Shown: positions 31,254 through 40,379, counted from the stretch's first letter. The stretch is 64,000 nt of DNA from Streptomyces longispororuber (GCF_024448165.1 NZ_JAMOLN010000002.1:1-64000); one strand, 5' to 3'. Program-made: numbers and translations. Notes: generated by a model from the sequence alone, not told the origin.

Positions 31254-31754
31254 ATGGACGGACCGACGCGGATCGCGGTGATCGGGGTGGGCAACGAGTT
31301 CCGGCGCGACGACGCCATCGGCTGTGCCGTGGTGCGACGGCTGCGTGCGCGCGCCGTGCACCGGCCGCTGCCCGCGGGGACCGCCCTCGCCACCTGCGAC
31401 GGGGATCCGGGGCGTCTGATCGGCCTGTGGGAGGGAGCCGAGTTCGCGGTCGTCGTGGACGCCGCACACGCGCACCCGGGCAGCCCCGGCCGGGTGCACC
31501 GCATCGAGCTCGACTCCGAGCGGCTGAACCGGCCGCCCACGACGAGCTCCCACGGGATGGGCCTGGGAGAGGCCGTCGAACTCTCCCGCGTCCTGGGCCG
31601 GTTGCCGGACCGCCTCGTCGTGTACGCGGTGGAGGGCGCCGACAGCTCGCTCGGTACCCAGATGTCCCGTGCGGTGGCGGACACGGTGGAGCCGCTCGCC
31701 ACGGCGGTGGAGGACGAGATCGTCCGGCATCGCGACGCCGCCGCGCGGGGGTGA
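31254..31754 (+). CDS. [NiFe]-hydrogenase maturation protease (HyaD/HycI family)
   Basis: Endopeptidase that removes the C-terminal peptide of the hydrogenase large subunit after nickel insertion; 166 residues. Start ATG 31254 with GGAGGGAG. Diagnostic GVGNEFRRDDAIG (metal-binding Glu/Asp), VVVDAAHAHPGSPGRVHRIE and SSHGMGLGEAVELSRVL, with VYAVEGAD near the end. The expected substrate is the large subunit encoded at 48473-49840, which keeps 25 residues after its final histidine. Stop lies 4 bp before hypF. Confidence 0.9.
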   Translation: MDGPTRIAVIGVGNEFRRDDAIGCAVVRRLRARAVHRPLPAGTALATCDGDPGRLIGLWEGAEFAVVVDAAHAHPGSPGRVHRIELDSERLNRPPTTSSHGMGLGEAVELSRVLGRLPDRLVVYAVEGADSSLGTQMSRAVADTVEPLATAVEDEIVRHRDAAARG

Positions 31755-31758
31755 CCAG

Positions 31759-34083
31759 GTGAAGCGTGCCGTGCGGGACTTCCAGGTCACCGGGATCGTC
31801 CAGGGTGTGGGCTTCCGGCCGTTCGTGCACCGCACGGCCACATCGCTGGGGCTCGACGGCTGGGTGGCCAACGTGGACGGCCATGTGCAGGGCACGGTCG
31901 CCGGGGTGCCGGACGACGTCGAGGCGTTCGCCCGCTGCCTGCGATCCGCGCCGCCACCCCTGGCGCGCGTGCGCGCGGTCCGGATGGCCGATGCGCCGAC
32001 GGCGTCGCCGACACCGGGCAGCGGCTTCGAGGTGCGCTCCGGCGATCCGCGCCGGTGGCCGGCCGTACGGCCGCGCGAGATCCCGCCGGACGCGGCGACC
32101 TGCCCGGCATGCGTGACCGAGCTGTTCGATCCGCACGACCGTCGTCACCGCTACCCGTTCGTCAACTGCGCCGACTGCGGACCGCGCGCCACGATCATCG
32201 AGGAGCTGCCCTACGACCGCGTCCGCACCACGATGCGGCGCTTCCCGATGTGTGATGGCTGCGCGGCGGAGTACGCCGATCCCGGCGACCGGCGCTTCCA
32301 CGCCGAGCCGATCGCCTGCGCGGCCTGCGGGCCGCAGCTCTGCTGGGCGGACCTGAGGGGTGAGGCGGCCCTGCAGGCAGCGGTGGGGGCCGTGCAGGAG
32401 GGCCGGATCGTCGCGCTGAAGGGGCTCGGTGGCTACCAGTTGGTCTGCGACGCGACCGACGACGAGGCGGTGGTGCGGCTGCGGCTGCGCAAGCGGCGTC
32501 CGGGCAAGGCGTTCGCCGTGATGGTGCGCGATCTGGACGCGGCACGGTGCCTCGCCCGGATCGGCTCGACGGCGCGCGAGGCCCTCACCTCGCCGGTGCG
32601 GCCGGTGGTGCTGCTCACCGCGGGGACTGTCCGGCTCCCTACGGCAGTCCACCCGGGTACGGACCGGATCGGCCTGTTCCTGCCCACCACGGGGCTGCAC
32701 CACCTGCTCCTGGCCGCACTCGACCGGCCCCTCGTCGTGACCAGTGGCAACACCGCGGACGAACCGATCGCCGTGGACGACGCGATCGCCCGGCAGGATC
32801 TCGGAGGGGTGGCCGACGGACTCCTCGGGCACGACCGGCCCATCCGGGCCCGCTATGACGACTCGGTGGTCCAGGTGAGCGGCCGCACCGTCGTGACGGT
32901 CCGCAGGGCCCGGGGGCTGGCGCCGGCTCCGCTGCGGCTGCCCCGGCGGACTTCCGTACCGGTGGCCGGGGCGGGAGCGCAGCTCAAGCACACCTTCACG
33001 CTCGCCGAGGACGGGCGAGCTCATCTGGCGGCGCACACCGGGGACCTGGAGAACCCGGCGACGTATGAGGCGTTCCGCTCCTCGTACGCGGATCTGTGCT
33101 CGCTGACCGGGATCACCCCGCAGGCCGTCGCCCACGACCTGCACCCCGGATACCTCTCCACCCGCTGGGCGCACACCACCGGACGGCCCCGCATCCCCGT
33201 CCAGCACCATCATGCCCACCTGGCCGCGTGCGCCGCGGAGCACGGACTGACCCGCCCTTTCACCGGTGTCGCCTACGACGGCCTCGGGCTCGGCGACGAC
33301 GGCACGCTGTGGGGCGGCGAGGTGATGGTCGCCGACCTCGTGTCGTACCGGCGCGTGGGCCGTTTCGCCACGGCCCCGCTGCCCGGTGGGGACGCCGCCG
33401 TACGACACCCTTGGCGTGCCGCGCTGGGGCATCTGTACGGTGCCGAGCCGCTGGGAGTGCCGAACCCGGCGGGGGAGTTGACCCGAGAGTTCACCGAGAG
33501 GCTCGATCCGGTCGGGGTCACGACGGTGCGCGCCATGATCGAACGCGGGATCAACTGCCCGCGGGCGTCCAGTGCGGGCCGCCTGTTCGACGCGGTGGCG
33601 AGTCTGCTCGGTCTGGTGGACAGCGTCTCGTACGAGGGGGAGGCGGCCGTCGCGTTGGAGAGCGCGGCCGGACGGATCCGTGTCGTCGCGCTCGATCGGC
33701 GTCTCGTGCGGGCCGGCGGACTCTGGGTGTACGACCCGGTGCCGACCCTCACCGACCTGCTGGCGCGCCGGGCGCACGGAGAGCCTGTGCCCGCGCTGGC
33801 GGCCGCCTTCCACCGCACGGTCGCGGAGGTGACCGCCGAACTCGTCGGCCGCGCCGTCGAGTCGGGTGCCCCACGCACGGTGTGCCTGGCCGGCGGCTGC
33901 TTCGTCAACCGCCGCCTGCTCGCCGACGTGCGGCGGCTGCTGCGTGCACAGGGGCTGCGCGTCCTGGTGGGCCGTGCCGTACCTGTCGGCGACGGCGGCA
34001 TCAGCTTTGGGCAGGCGGCGGTCGCGGCCGCCCGGCTGGCCGCGGCCGGAACGAGCACGACAGGGGTGAGGGAGAGGGAGTGA
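31759..34083 (+). CDS. hypF: Carbamoyltransferase HypF
   Basis: Makes the carbamoyl/cyanide precursor for the NiFe(CN)2CO cofactor from carbamoyl phosphate and ATP, passing it to HypE. 774 residues from GTG 31759. Acylphosphatase domain (GIVQGVGFRPFVHR), two paired zinc motifs (CPACVTELFDP...CADCGPR and CDGCAAEY...CAACGP), YrdC-like ATP domain (IVALKGLGGYQLVCDATDDE), and Kae1-like domain with the HHHAHLAA histidines and VAYDGLGLGDDGTLWGGE. Translationally close to the upstream protease and 9 bp from hypC. Confidence 0.95.
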   Translation: MKRAVRDFQVTGIVQGVGFRPFVHRTATSLGLDGWVANVDGHVQGTVAGVPDDVEAFARCLRSAPPPLARVRAVRMADAPTASPTPGSGFEVRSGDPRRWPAVRPREIPPDAATCPACVTELFDPHDRRHRYPFVNCADCGPRATIIEELPYDRVRTTMRRFPMCDGCAAEYADPGDRRFHAEPIACAACGPQLCWADLRGEAALQAAVGAVQEGRIVALKGLGGYQLVCDATDDEAVVRLRLRKRRPGKAFAVMVRDLDAARCLARIGSTAREALTSPVRPVVLLTAGTVRLPTAVHPGTDRIGLFLPTTGLHHLLLAALDRPLVVTSGNTADEPIAVDDAIARQDLGGVADGLLGHDRPIRARYDDSVVQVSGRTVVTVRRARGLAPAPLRLPRRTSVPVAGAGAQLKHTFTLAEDGRAHLAAHTGDLENPATYEAFRSSYADLCSLTGITPQAVAHDLHPGYLSTRWAHTTGRPRIPVQHHHAHLAACAAEHGLTRPFTGVAYDGLGLGDDGTLWGGEVMVADLVSYRRVGRFATAPLPGGDAAVRHPWRAALGHLYGAEPLGVPNPAGELTREFTERLDPVGVTTVRAMIERGINCPRASSAGRLFDAVASLLGLVDSVSYEGEAAVALESAAGRIRVVALDRRLVRAGGLWVYDPVPTLTDLLARRAHGEPVPALAAAFHRTVAEVTAELVGRAVESGAPRTVCLAGGCFVNRRLLADVRRLLRAQGLRVLVGRAVPVGDGGISFGQAAVAAARLAAAGTSTTGVRERE

Positions 34084-34092
34084 GCGCGCGTC

Positions 34093-34440
34093 ATGTGCCT
34101 GGGAATTCCCGGACGGATCGTGGACGTGTACGACCACGCCGGACTGCGGATGGCCACCGTCGACTTCGGAGGTGTGCGCCGCGAGGTGTGCCTCGCGTAC
34201 ACGCCTGAGGCCGACGAGGGCGTGTACGTCATCGTGCACGTCGGATTCGCCATCACCACTGTCGACGAGGCGGAGGCGCGCCGCACGCTCGAGGTACTGC
34301 GGGAGATGGGCGGGGCCGTCGAGGGAGAGCTCGGTGAGCCGCTCCCCGCCGGGCCGGGTGGCGAGCGCGACCGGGCCGAACGGCCCCGGAGCGACGCCCG
34401 GGCAGCCCATGGGGGCGCCGATCCCGGCGCCGGACGCTGA
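34093..34440 (+). CDS. hypC: Hydrogenase assembly chaperone HypC
   Basis: Small chaperone that carries the Fe(CN)2CO unit with HypD and docks on the large-subunit precursor. 115 residues: MCLGIPGRIVDV at the start (Cys2 is the essential ligand after Met removal), then FGGVRREVCLAYTPEADEGV and YVIVHVGFAITTVDEAEA. The last 30 residues are a charged tail beyond the usual 75-90-residue family length. Part of the gap-hypF operon. Confidence 0.93.
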   Translation: MCLGIPGRIVDVYDHAGLRMATVDFGGVRREVCLAYTPEADEGVYVIVHVGFAITTVDEAEARRTLEVLREMGGAVEGELGEPLPAGPGGERDRAERPRSDARAAHGGADPGAGR

Positions 34441-34494
34441 GAAGGACGGACCGACGGTCGCGCCGGCCCGGCCAAGACCCGGAAGGCGAAGGAC

Positions 34495-37188
34495 ATGACG
34501 CACAGGCGAGAGACCGTGGCCGAGGCGCATGCGCTCCTGGCGGACGGGACGACCGCACGGATCCGGGCGGCCGACGCCCGGGACCACGACGCCGTGGTGG
34601 GCTTCTACGAGGCGATGTCCCCGGAGAACCTGCGACTGCGGTTCTTCGGCGTGAGCCGCCGGTCGGCGCGCAGGGCGGCGGACCGCATGTGCGGCCGTGA
34701 CCACCCCGGTCACCTCGGTCTGCTCGCGGAGGTGGAGGGGCAGCTGGTGGGTGTCGCGGAGTACGAGCGGACGCCGGACACGGACCTCGCGGAGATCGCC
34801 CTCGCCGTCGGTGATGCCTGGCACCACCGGGGGGTCGGCACCATTCTCATCGAGCACCTGGTGTCCGCGGCACGCGTCGACGGCATCACCGCGTTCACCG
34901 CGGACGCTCTCGCCGAGAACCACGAGATGCTGAAGGTCTTCGCCGATCTGGGGCTGCGCACGGCCCGTCGGTTCGACGGCCCCGAAGTCCATTGCACGGT
35001 CCAACTCGCCGAGGAGGCAGGGTATGCGGCGGCCGTGGCGGAGCGCGGGCGCGCTGCCGACGTGCTCAGCCTCGTCCCGTTGCTGCGACCGCGGTCTGTG
35101 GCGGTGGTCGGTGCGGGGCGCAAGCCCGGCTCGGTGGGGCGGGCCGTCCTGCGTAATCTGTCCACCGGTGGCTACACCGGCCGTGTGTACGTCGTCCATC
35201 CGCAGGCCGCCGCGATCCTCGGCGTCCACGCGGTGTCGTCCGTGGCCGTACTGCCGACGGTTCCGGATCTGGTGGTGGTGGCCGTGCCCGCGCCCGGGGT
35301 CGCAGCGGTTGCCGCGGAGTGCGGCAAGGCGGGGGTGCGTGCCCTGCTCGTCGTCACCGCCGGGCTGGACGCGGCTCAGGGCGCCGAGCTCCTGGAGACG
35401 TGCCGTGCGCACGGCACGCGCCTCGTCGGTCCCAACAGCCTCGGTCTCGCCAACGCCGAGGACACCGTCCGGATGGATGCCACCTTCGCTGCCGCGCACC
35501 CGAGCCCCGGCACGGCCGGGGTCGCCGTGCAGTCCGGAGGTGTCGGCATCGCGCTGCTCGGCGGCCTGACCCGCCTCGGCATCGGCGTGTCCAGTTTTGT
35601 CTCACTGGGCGACAAGTACGACGTCAGCGGCAACGACCTGTTGCAGTGGTGGGAGAGTGACGGGCGCACCGATCTCGCGCTGTTGCACCTGGAGTCCTTC
35701 GGGAACCCGAGGGCGTTCTCCCGTACCGCGCGCCGCGTCACCCGCCGCATGCCCCTGCTGACCGTCGACGCGGGTCGCACTGAGGCCGGGCGCCGTGCGG
35801 CCGCCTCGCACACCGCGGCCGCCGCCACCCGCACGATGACCCGGCAGGCCCTGTTCACCCAGGCCGGTATCACCGCCACCCGCACCGTTCCCGAACTCCT
35901 GGGCACCGCCGCCCTGTTGCACAGCCAGCCACTTCCTGCCGGACACCGGGTCGCCGTGGTCACCAACGCGGGAGGCGCCGGCGTGCTCGCGGCCGACGCC
36001 TGTGCCGAGGCAGGACTCGCGGTACCGGAGTTGAGGACGGATCTCGTCGGCGAGTTGTTGTCCGTCCTGCCGCCCGGTGCCGTCGCCACCAATCCCGTCG
36101 ACGCCACCGCCGCCGTGTCCGAACAGCAGTTGAGCACCTGCCTCGACAAGCTCATGACCACCGGTGCGGTCGACGCGGTCCTCGTGGCTCTGGTCCCGAC
36201 CGCGGTGTCCGCGGCGACCGGCGACGATCTCGTCCGCGCCCTCACACACGCACCTGGACGGAGTGGCACCCGCACGCTCACCGCGGTCCTCCTCGACCAG
36301 GCGAAACCCGTCCGCCTGCTGCCCGCCGGCACAGGGCGCGTACCGGCGTACGCCGACCCGCAGGCCGCCGCGCGCGCCCTGGCCCACGCGGTGCGCCGCG
36401 CGGCGTGGCTCGCCCGGCCGCCGGGCACGGTACCCGCACTCGCCGATACCGACCCGGTACGCGCACGGAGCGTCGTCGAGCGGTACCTCGCCGAGCACGA
36501 GGACGGAGGCTGGCTCCATCCGCAGGCCTGCGCCGAACTCCTGGACTGCTACCGGATTCCTCAACTGCCCTGGGCCTGGGCGGAGACCGAGGACGAGGCC
36601 GTCCTCGCCGCCGAGCGCCTCAAAGGGCCCGACGACCGGACGGTGCTGAAGGCGTACTGGCCTGGCCTGCTGCACAAGACGCAGGAACACGCCGTCCTGC
36701 TGGACCTGCGCGGAGACGCCCAGGTCCGCGCGGGCTGGCGGGACCTGGAGACCCGGTTCGCCGGGCTCCTGACGGGGGCCGTGGTGCAGCCGTTGGCGCG
36801 GCGCGGCATCGAACTGTTCACGGGGGTCGTCCAGGATGCGGTGTTCGGCCCGCTGGTGCTGTTCGGGCTCGGCGGAACCGCGACCGAGGTCCTCGCGGAC
36901 CACGCCGCCCGCCTCGCCCCGCTCACCGACCACGACGTGCACGACCTGATCACGGCTCCACGCTGCGCCCCGCTGCTGTTCGGGCACGGCGGTGAGGGCC
37001 CCGTCGACCTGGAGGCTCTCGAACAGCTGCTGCTGCGCGTCTCCGCGATGGCGAGCGATCTGCCGCAACTGGCCGAGGCCGACCTCAACCCGGTGCTCGC
37101 GTGGCCCGGGGGCGTCACCGCTCTCGACGTACGGGTGCGCCTCGTGCCCGCGCGAGCGGCGGACCCGTATCTGCGGCGTCTGCGCTGA
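34495..37188 (+). CDS. ADP-forming acyl/acetyl-CoA synthetase fused to an N-terminal GNAT domain
   Basis: 897 residues. An N-terminal GNAT acetyltransferase (about 20-165; LAVGDAWHHRGVGTILIEHL) is followed by the NDP-forming acyl-CoA synthetase core: CoA-binding Rossmann (LRPRSVAVVGAGRKPGSVGR), ligase-CoA domain (GFASHTAA-equivalent AASHTAAAATRTMTRQALF, containing the phosphohistidine region), and a C-terminal ATP-grasp half (VLKAYWPGLLHKTQEHAVLL, then GLGGTATEVLADHAARLAPL). The GNAT is N-terminal, unlike the better-known PatZ order with GNAT last. Either ATP synthesis from acyl-CoA or protein acylation is possible. In this fermentation/hypoxia setting it could give ATP from acetyl-CoA (inference). 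Confidence 0.9.
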   Translation: MTHRRETVAEAHALLADGTTARIRAADARDHDAVVGFYEAMSPENLRLRFFGVSRRSARRAADRMCGRDHPGHLGLLAEVEGQLVGVAEYERTPDTDLAEIALAVGDAWHHRGVGTILIEHLVSAARVDGITAFTADALAENHEMLKVFADLGLRTARRFDGPEVHCTVQLAEEAGYAAAVAERGRAADVLSLVPLLRPRSVAVVGAGRKPGSVGRAVLRNLSTGGYTGRVYVVHPQAAAILGVHAVSSVAVLPTVPDLVVVAVPAPGVAAVAAECGKAGVRALLVVTAGLDAAQGAELLETCRAHGTRLVGPNSLGLANAEDTVRMDATFAAAHPSPGTAGVAVQSGGVGIALLGGLTRLGIGVSSFVSLGDKYDVSGNDLLQWWESDGRTDLALLHLESFGNPRAFSRTARRVTRRMPLLTVDAGRTEAGRRAAASHTAAAATRTMTRQALFTQAGITATRTVPELLGTAALLHSQPLPAGHRVAVVTNAGGAGVLAADACAEAGLAVPELRTDLVGELLSVLPPGAVATNPVDATAAVSEQQLSTCLDKLMTTGAVDAVLVALVPTAVSAATGDDLVRALTHAPGRSGTRTLTAVLLDQAKPVRLLPAGTGRVPAYADPQAAARALAHAVRRAAWLARPPGTVPALADTDPVRARSVVERYLAEHEDGGWLHPQACAELLDCYRIPQLPWAWAETEDEAVLAAERLKGPDDRTVLKAYWPGLLHKTQEHAVLLDLRGDAQVRAGWRDLETRFAGLLTGAVVQPLARRGIELFTGVVQDAVFGPLVLFGLGGTATEVLADHAARLAPLTDHDVHDLITAPRCAPLLFGHGGEGPVDLEALEQLLLRVSAMASDLPQLAEADLNPVLAWPGGVTALDVRVRLVPARAADPYLRRLR

Positions 37189-37216
37189 CCTCGAACGACG
37201 AAAAGAGGTAGGGGAC

Positions 37217-37948
37217 ATGAAGCACAGCAAGGTGGGTTCCGTCATGGTGAGCGAGGTTGTCCGCGCTCAGTACGCCACCCCGTTCAAGGAGATCGCGCGG
37301 CTCCTGAACCGGCACCACATCAGCGGCCTTCCGGTGGTGGACGAGGAGCAGCGAGTGATCGGGGTGATCTCCGAGACGGACCTCATGGCCCGTCAGGCCC
37401 GGGCGGAGGAGGCCTCGTCCACGGCGGAGCACCGGTTCCACCTCCCCGTCGGCCGCGGCTCCCGCACCGAGCTTCGCCGGGCCAGGGCCCGGACGGCGGG
37501 CCAGTTGATGTCCCAGCCGCCCGTCACCGCGCATGCCGACGACTCGATCGCCGAGGCCGCTCGCATCATGGCCCAGCACAAGGTGGAGCGACTGCCGGTG
37601 ATCGACGAGGAGGACCGCCTCGTCGGCATCGTCACCCGCCGGGACCTGCTCCAGGTGTTCCTGCGCCCGGACGACGCGATCCGCCGCGAGGTGGTCGACG
37701 AAGTCCTCGTGCGCACCCTGTGGTTGATGCCGGGAACCCTCGACGTACAGGTCCACGAAGGCGTGGTCACTCTGGGCGGACAGGTCGAACGGCGCAGCGA
37801 GAAGGAGATAGCCGCGCGCATGACCGGCCACATCGACGGAGTTGTCGCCCTGGTCGACCAGCTGACCTACCGGCTCGACGACTCCCACCTCCGGCCGGAC
37901 GACCAGGCGTTGCACGGAGTCGCGGACGACTGGCTGCGCAGGACGTGA
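37217..37948 (+). CDS. CBS-pair protein with C-terminal BON domain
   Basis: 243-residue cytoplasmic protein. Two CBS motifs (VGSVMVSEVVRAQYATPFKE ... LPVVDEEQRVIGVISETDL; TAGQLMSQPPVTAHADDSIA ... LPVIDEEDRLVGIVTRRDLL) probably bind an adenine nucleotide. A BON domain follows (LDVQVHEGVVTLGGQVERRS). ATG 37217 has AGAGGTAGGGG upstream. A paralogue lies in the hydrogenase operon at 49812. This family recurs in DosR-type regulons; the partner protein is unknown. Confidence 0.88.
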   Translation: MKHSKVGSVMVSEVVRAQYATPFKEIARLLNRHHISGLPVVDEEQRVIGVISETDLMARQARAEEASSTAEHRFHLPVGRGSRTELRRARARTAGQLMSQPPVTAHADDSIAEAARIMAQHKVERLPVIDEEDRLVGIVTRRDLLQVFLRPDDAIRREVVDEVLVRTLWLMPGTLDVQVHEGVVTLGGQVERRSEKEIAARMTGHIDGVVALVDQLTYRLDDSHLRPDDQALHGVADDWLRRT

Positions 37949-37987
37949 GCTCGCCGAAGGGACGAGGAGCGAGAGGAGGAGGCGAAC

Positions 37988-38254
37988 ATGTACGGAAACT
38001 GGGGGCACGACGTCAGTACGTGGGGCTACGTGTGGCTGAGTGCGAGCACCGTCGTCTTCTGGGTCGTGATCGGTCTGGTGGCCTTCGCGGTGGTCCGGGC
38101 GGCGTCGCGCGGACCCGGACGGTCGCAGGAACCGGTTGCGCAGCCCGAGCGGCTGCTCGCCGAGCGGTTCGCCCGAGGAGAACTGGACGACGACGAGTAC
38201 CGTCGGCGGATCGCTGTCCTGCGGGACAACGCCCCGTCGGCAAAAGGGGGTTGA
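37988..38254 (+). CDS. Small SHOCT-domain membrane protein
   Basis: 88 residues: one membrane helix (VWLSASTVVFWVVIGLVAFA) and a C-terminal SHOCT motif (AERFARGELDDDEYRRRIAV). SHOCT segments are short oligomerisation motifs; function unknown. ATG 37988 after GAGAGGAGG. Five bases separate it from the next gene. Confidence 0.85.
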   Translation: MYGNWGHDVSTWGYVWLSASTVVFWVVIGLVAFAVVRAASRGPGRSQEPVAQPERLLAERFARGELDDDEYRRRIAVLRDNAPSAKGG

Positions 38255-38259
38255 CGGAC

Positions 38260-38790
38260 ATGGCCCGCAGGGATCCCCGGGTGCTTGTCGCCTACGGGAC
38301 GAAGAACGGCTCCACCGGCGAGATCGCGGCCCACGTCGCCGATGTGCTGGCCAGGGCCGGGTGTGCCACCACGGTCCGTCCGGCCGGTGAGGCGCTGCGG
38401 GACTTCTCCGGGTACGACGCGGTGGTGCTCGGTGGAGCACTGTATGCAGGTCGCTGGCACCGCGACGCCCGGCGGTTCGCGCGCCGCGCCCGCCGGGCGC
38501 TGGGCACGCGCCCGGTGTGGCTGTTCAGTAGCGGCCCGCTCGATGCCTCCGCGTCGGAACGCGACCTTCCACCCGTGCCGGGTGTGCGGCGCATCGCGGA
38601 CCGGCTCGACGCACGGGGGCATGTCACCTTCGGCGGCAGGCTCGATGAGAACGCCCGCGGCCGGTTGGCCCGGATGATCGTCAGTTCCGGCAAGGGGGGT
38701 GATTTCCGGGACTTCACGGCGATCACCGCCTGGGCCGAGCGGATCGCCCACGACCTCAGCGGCGTCCCGGCCCAGCGCGAGGAGGCGTGA
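38260..38790 (+). CDS. Flavodoxin-like (protoporphyrinogen-oxidase/HemG-type) protein
   Basis: 176 residues. N-terminal FMN-binding loop VLVAYGTKNGSTGEIAAHVA, then YDAVVLGGALYAGRWHRDAR and VWLFSSGPLD, as in the flavodoxin_5 family. ATG 38260 with AAAAGGGGG upstream. Last gene of the gap-hypF operon. Probably a one- or two-electron carrier or quinone-type reductase; a link to haem synthesis is only by family resemblance. Confidence 0.85.
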   Translation: MARRDPRVLVAYGTKNGSTGEIAAHVADVLARAGCATTVRPAGEALRDFSGYDAVVLGGALYAGRWHRDARRFARRARRALGTRPVWLFSSGPLDASASERDLPPVPGVRRIADRLDARGHVTFGGRLDENARGRLARMIVSSGKGGDFRDFTAITAWAERIAHDLSGVPAQREEA

Positions 38791-38878
38791 CGCGTGCGAG
38801 GCGTACCGAGGGGCGGTGCTCGTCAGGGGTGGGGCACCCTGAGCCTGCCGATCCCATGGATTTCGCGCGCGGGGGGTT

Positions 38879-38903
38879 GATTCCCACCATCCATTGCGGG
38901 TAT
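38879..38903 (+). promoter_or_regulatory. SigB-type stress promoter candidate
   Basis: GATT (38879-38882), 15-bp spacer, GGGTAT (38898-38903). This fits the Streptomyces SigB consensus GNNT-N14-16-GGGTAY. About 95 bp before the STAS gene. A 7-bp inverted repeat GTCCACC/GGTGGAC (38923-38945) lies just downstream in the leader. Confidence 0.5.
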
Positions 38904-38998
38904 GCCAGAGGCATCGATGCAGGTCCACCCGGGACCCCGGTGGACAGGGTGTTCGAGCCCATCCGAGACTCCACCCGCCGCTCCACTGTGAGGGGACC

Positions 38999-39406
38999 AT
39001 GCCTGACGATTCCACCTTCGGTCTCAGAATCCGCCGTCACGGGTCCCCGCTGGTCATCGAACTGTGGGGCGAGCTCGACGTTCTCGCCGCAGTCCGGCTG
39101 TCCGACCGGCTGCTTCGCCTGGCGGCCGGGGCACGGGGCGTGCTCGTCCTCGATCTGCGCGACGTGGTGTTCGTGGACTGCAGCGGCCTGTCGATGCTGT
39201 TGCGCGTCCACCGCCGTCTGGGACTGCGCCACGGACACCTGACCCTCGTCGTCGTCAACCCGTTCCACCGGCGCCTGTTGCGGCTGACACATCTGGACAC
39301 GGTCCTGCATGTGGTCGAGGAGTTTGATGGTGACCTTCCCCCAGGTGTCCGCGGAACGGAGTCCGTCGACTCCGGAGCGGCGTTGATCGGCACTACGGGG
39401 GAGTGA
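38999..39406 (+). CDS. STAS-domain anti-sigma-factor antagonist
   Basis: 135 residues, SpoIIAA/RsbV-like. VIELWGELDVLAAVRLSDRL, then the phospho-acceptor region VVFVDCSGLSMLLRVHRRLG, where the conserved Ser is S64 (DCSGL, with Cys before it). ATG 38999 after GAGGGGA. Has its own promoter region with a SigB-like element and may feed into a SigB/anti-sigma partner switch (inference). No anti-sigma kinase gene is adjacent. Confidence 0.88.
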   Translation: MPDDSTFGLRIRRHGSPLVIELWGELDVLAAVRLSDRLLRLAAGARGVLVLDLRDVVFVDCSGLSMLLRVHRRLGLRHGHLTLVVVNPFHRRLLRLTHLDTVLHVVEEFDGDLPPGVRGTESVDSGAALIGTTGE

Positions 39407-39462
39407 CGTCGACGTGCCCGCGTGGTTCCGGCCGCCACCGGATCCGTGCGCGACCGAGCGGC

Positions 39463-40302
39463 TCAGGGCGCCGACGGCACGACCACGACAGGGCAGTGCG
39501 CTTCGGACAGCAGCGCCGAGGCGGTGTCTCCCAGGGCGCGTTGCCCGCGTCGCCCCACGACGATCATCTCGGCGTCGGCCGAGGCCCGGATCAGGGCGGC
39601 GGCCGGAGTCCTGGCCAGGAAGACGTCCTCCAGTACGGGGACGTGGCCATGCTTCTGGCGCCAGGGCCGCAGGGCATCGGCGAGGAGTTGTACTTCCCGG
39701 GCCTCCCACGTCGCCAGTTCCTTCTCCGGAAAGCCGAACGGAAAGGCGCGGACGGCGCATTGGGGTGGGGTCCACACGTGCAGGGCGTGGACGCGTGCCG
39801 CGCGGCGGTGCGCCGCATCGAGAGCGAAGCCGACGGCCGGCTCGGCCGGTCGGCGGGCGTCGATGGCGAGGGTCACCTTGTCGGGGCGGCTCCGACGCGC
39901 AGCGGTCGGCCCACTGGGGACGAGTACCACCGGGCAGGCGCAGGCCGATGCGAGGCCGAGCGCGACGGATCCCACGCGCAACCCCGCGTACCCGCCCGCA
40001 CCCCGCATTGCGAGGACGATCAGCTCGGCTGTGGCGCCGAGGCTGAGCAGACGCGGTACGGCTGATCCCGTGAGGACGTCGGCCTCGGCCGTCAACTCGT
40101 CGACTCCGGCGAGAAGTCGGGAGCGCCCCCGCGCGTTGTCGGGGCGGGCGTCGTGCGAGGCCACATGGACCAGGCGCAGGGGCAGGCCGTGCAGTGCGGC
40201 CTCCCGGGCCGCCCAGTCGGCTGCTCGTGCGCAGCGGAGCGAGCCGTCCATCCCCACCACCACGGACCGTGCCATGCCCGACCGTCCTCCGCGACGTCGC
40301 AT
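39463..40302 (-). CDS. Tandem-domain universal stress protein
   Basis: Two UspA domains: MARSVVVGMDGSLRCARAADWAAREA and, near the C-terminus, IVVGRRGQRALGDTASALLSEAHCPVVV (both shown in part). The first nucleotide motif is degenerate (AMRGAGGYAGLRVGSVA). Start ATG 40302 has a full GGAGGTGA ribosome site; the alternative ATG at 40275, giving MARSVVVG, has GGAGGA. Divergent from another stress-protein gene with a palindrome between them. Convergent with the STAS gene. Confidence 0.9.
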   Translation of the reverse strand: MRRRGGRSGMARSVVVGMDGSLRCARAADWAAREAALHGLPLRLVHVASHDARPDNARGRSRLLAGVDELTAEADVLTGSAVPRLLSLGATAELIVLAMRGAGGYAGLRVGSVALGLASACACPVVLVPSGPTAARRSRPDKVTLAIDARRPAEPAVGFALDAAHRRAARVHALHVWTPPQCAVRAFPFGFPEKELATWEAREVQLLADALRPWRQKHGHVPVLEDVFLARTPAAALIRASADAEMIVVGRRGQRALGDTASALLSEAHCPVVVVPSAP

Positions 40303-40365
40303 GCTGTCACCTCCACGGTCGGCCACGCACACCAGAGGCGCACTGGGCCGAGTGGGCCTGCGCGG

Positions 40366-40379
40366 GGGACCGCCGGCCC
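40366..40379. promoter_or_regulatory. DevR/OsdR-box-like palindrome between two divergent stress-protein genes
   Basis: GGGACCGCCGGCCC, one mismatch to GGGNCGNNCGNCCC (C for G at position 6). It is 64 bp from one start codon and 69 bp from the other, so it could serve both. Confidence 0.55.

Noticed and set aside
31252-35499. A minus-strand open frame of about 1415 codons opposite hypF-hypC-acyl-CoA synthetase
   Set aside because: Composition is Arg/Pro/Gly/His-rich with no domain; it is the usual antisense shadow of high-GC codon use over well-supported genes.
38923-38945. GGGACCCC dyad before the STAS gene as an OsdR box
   Set aside because: The dyad centre and half-sites do not follow GGGNC...GNCCC; it is a simple 7-bp inverted repeat.
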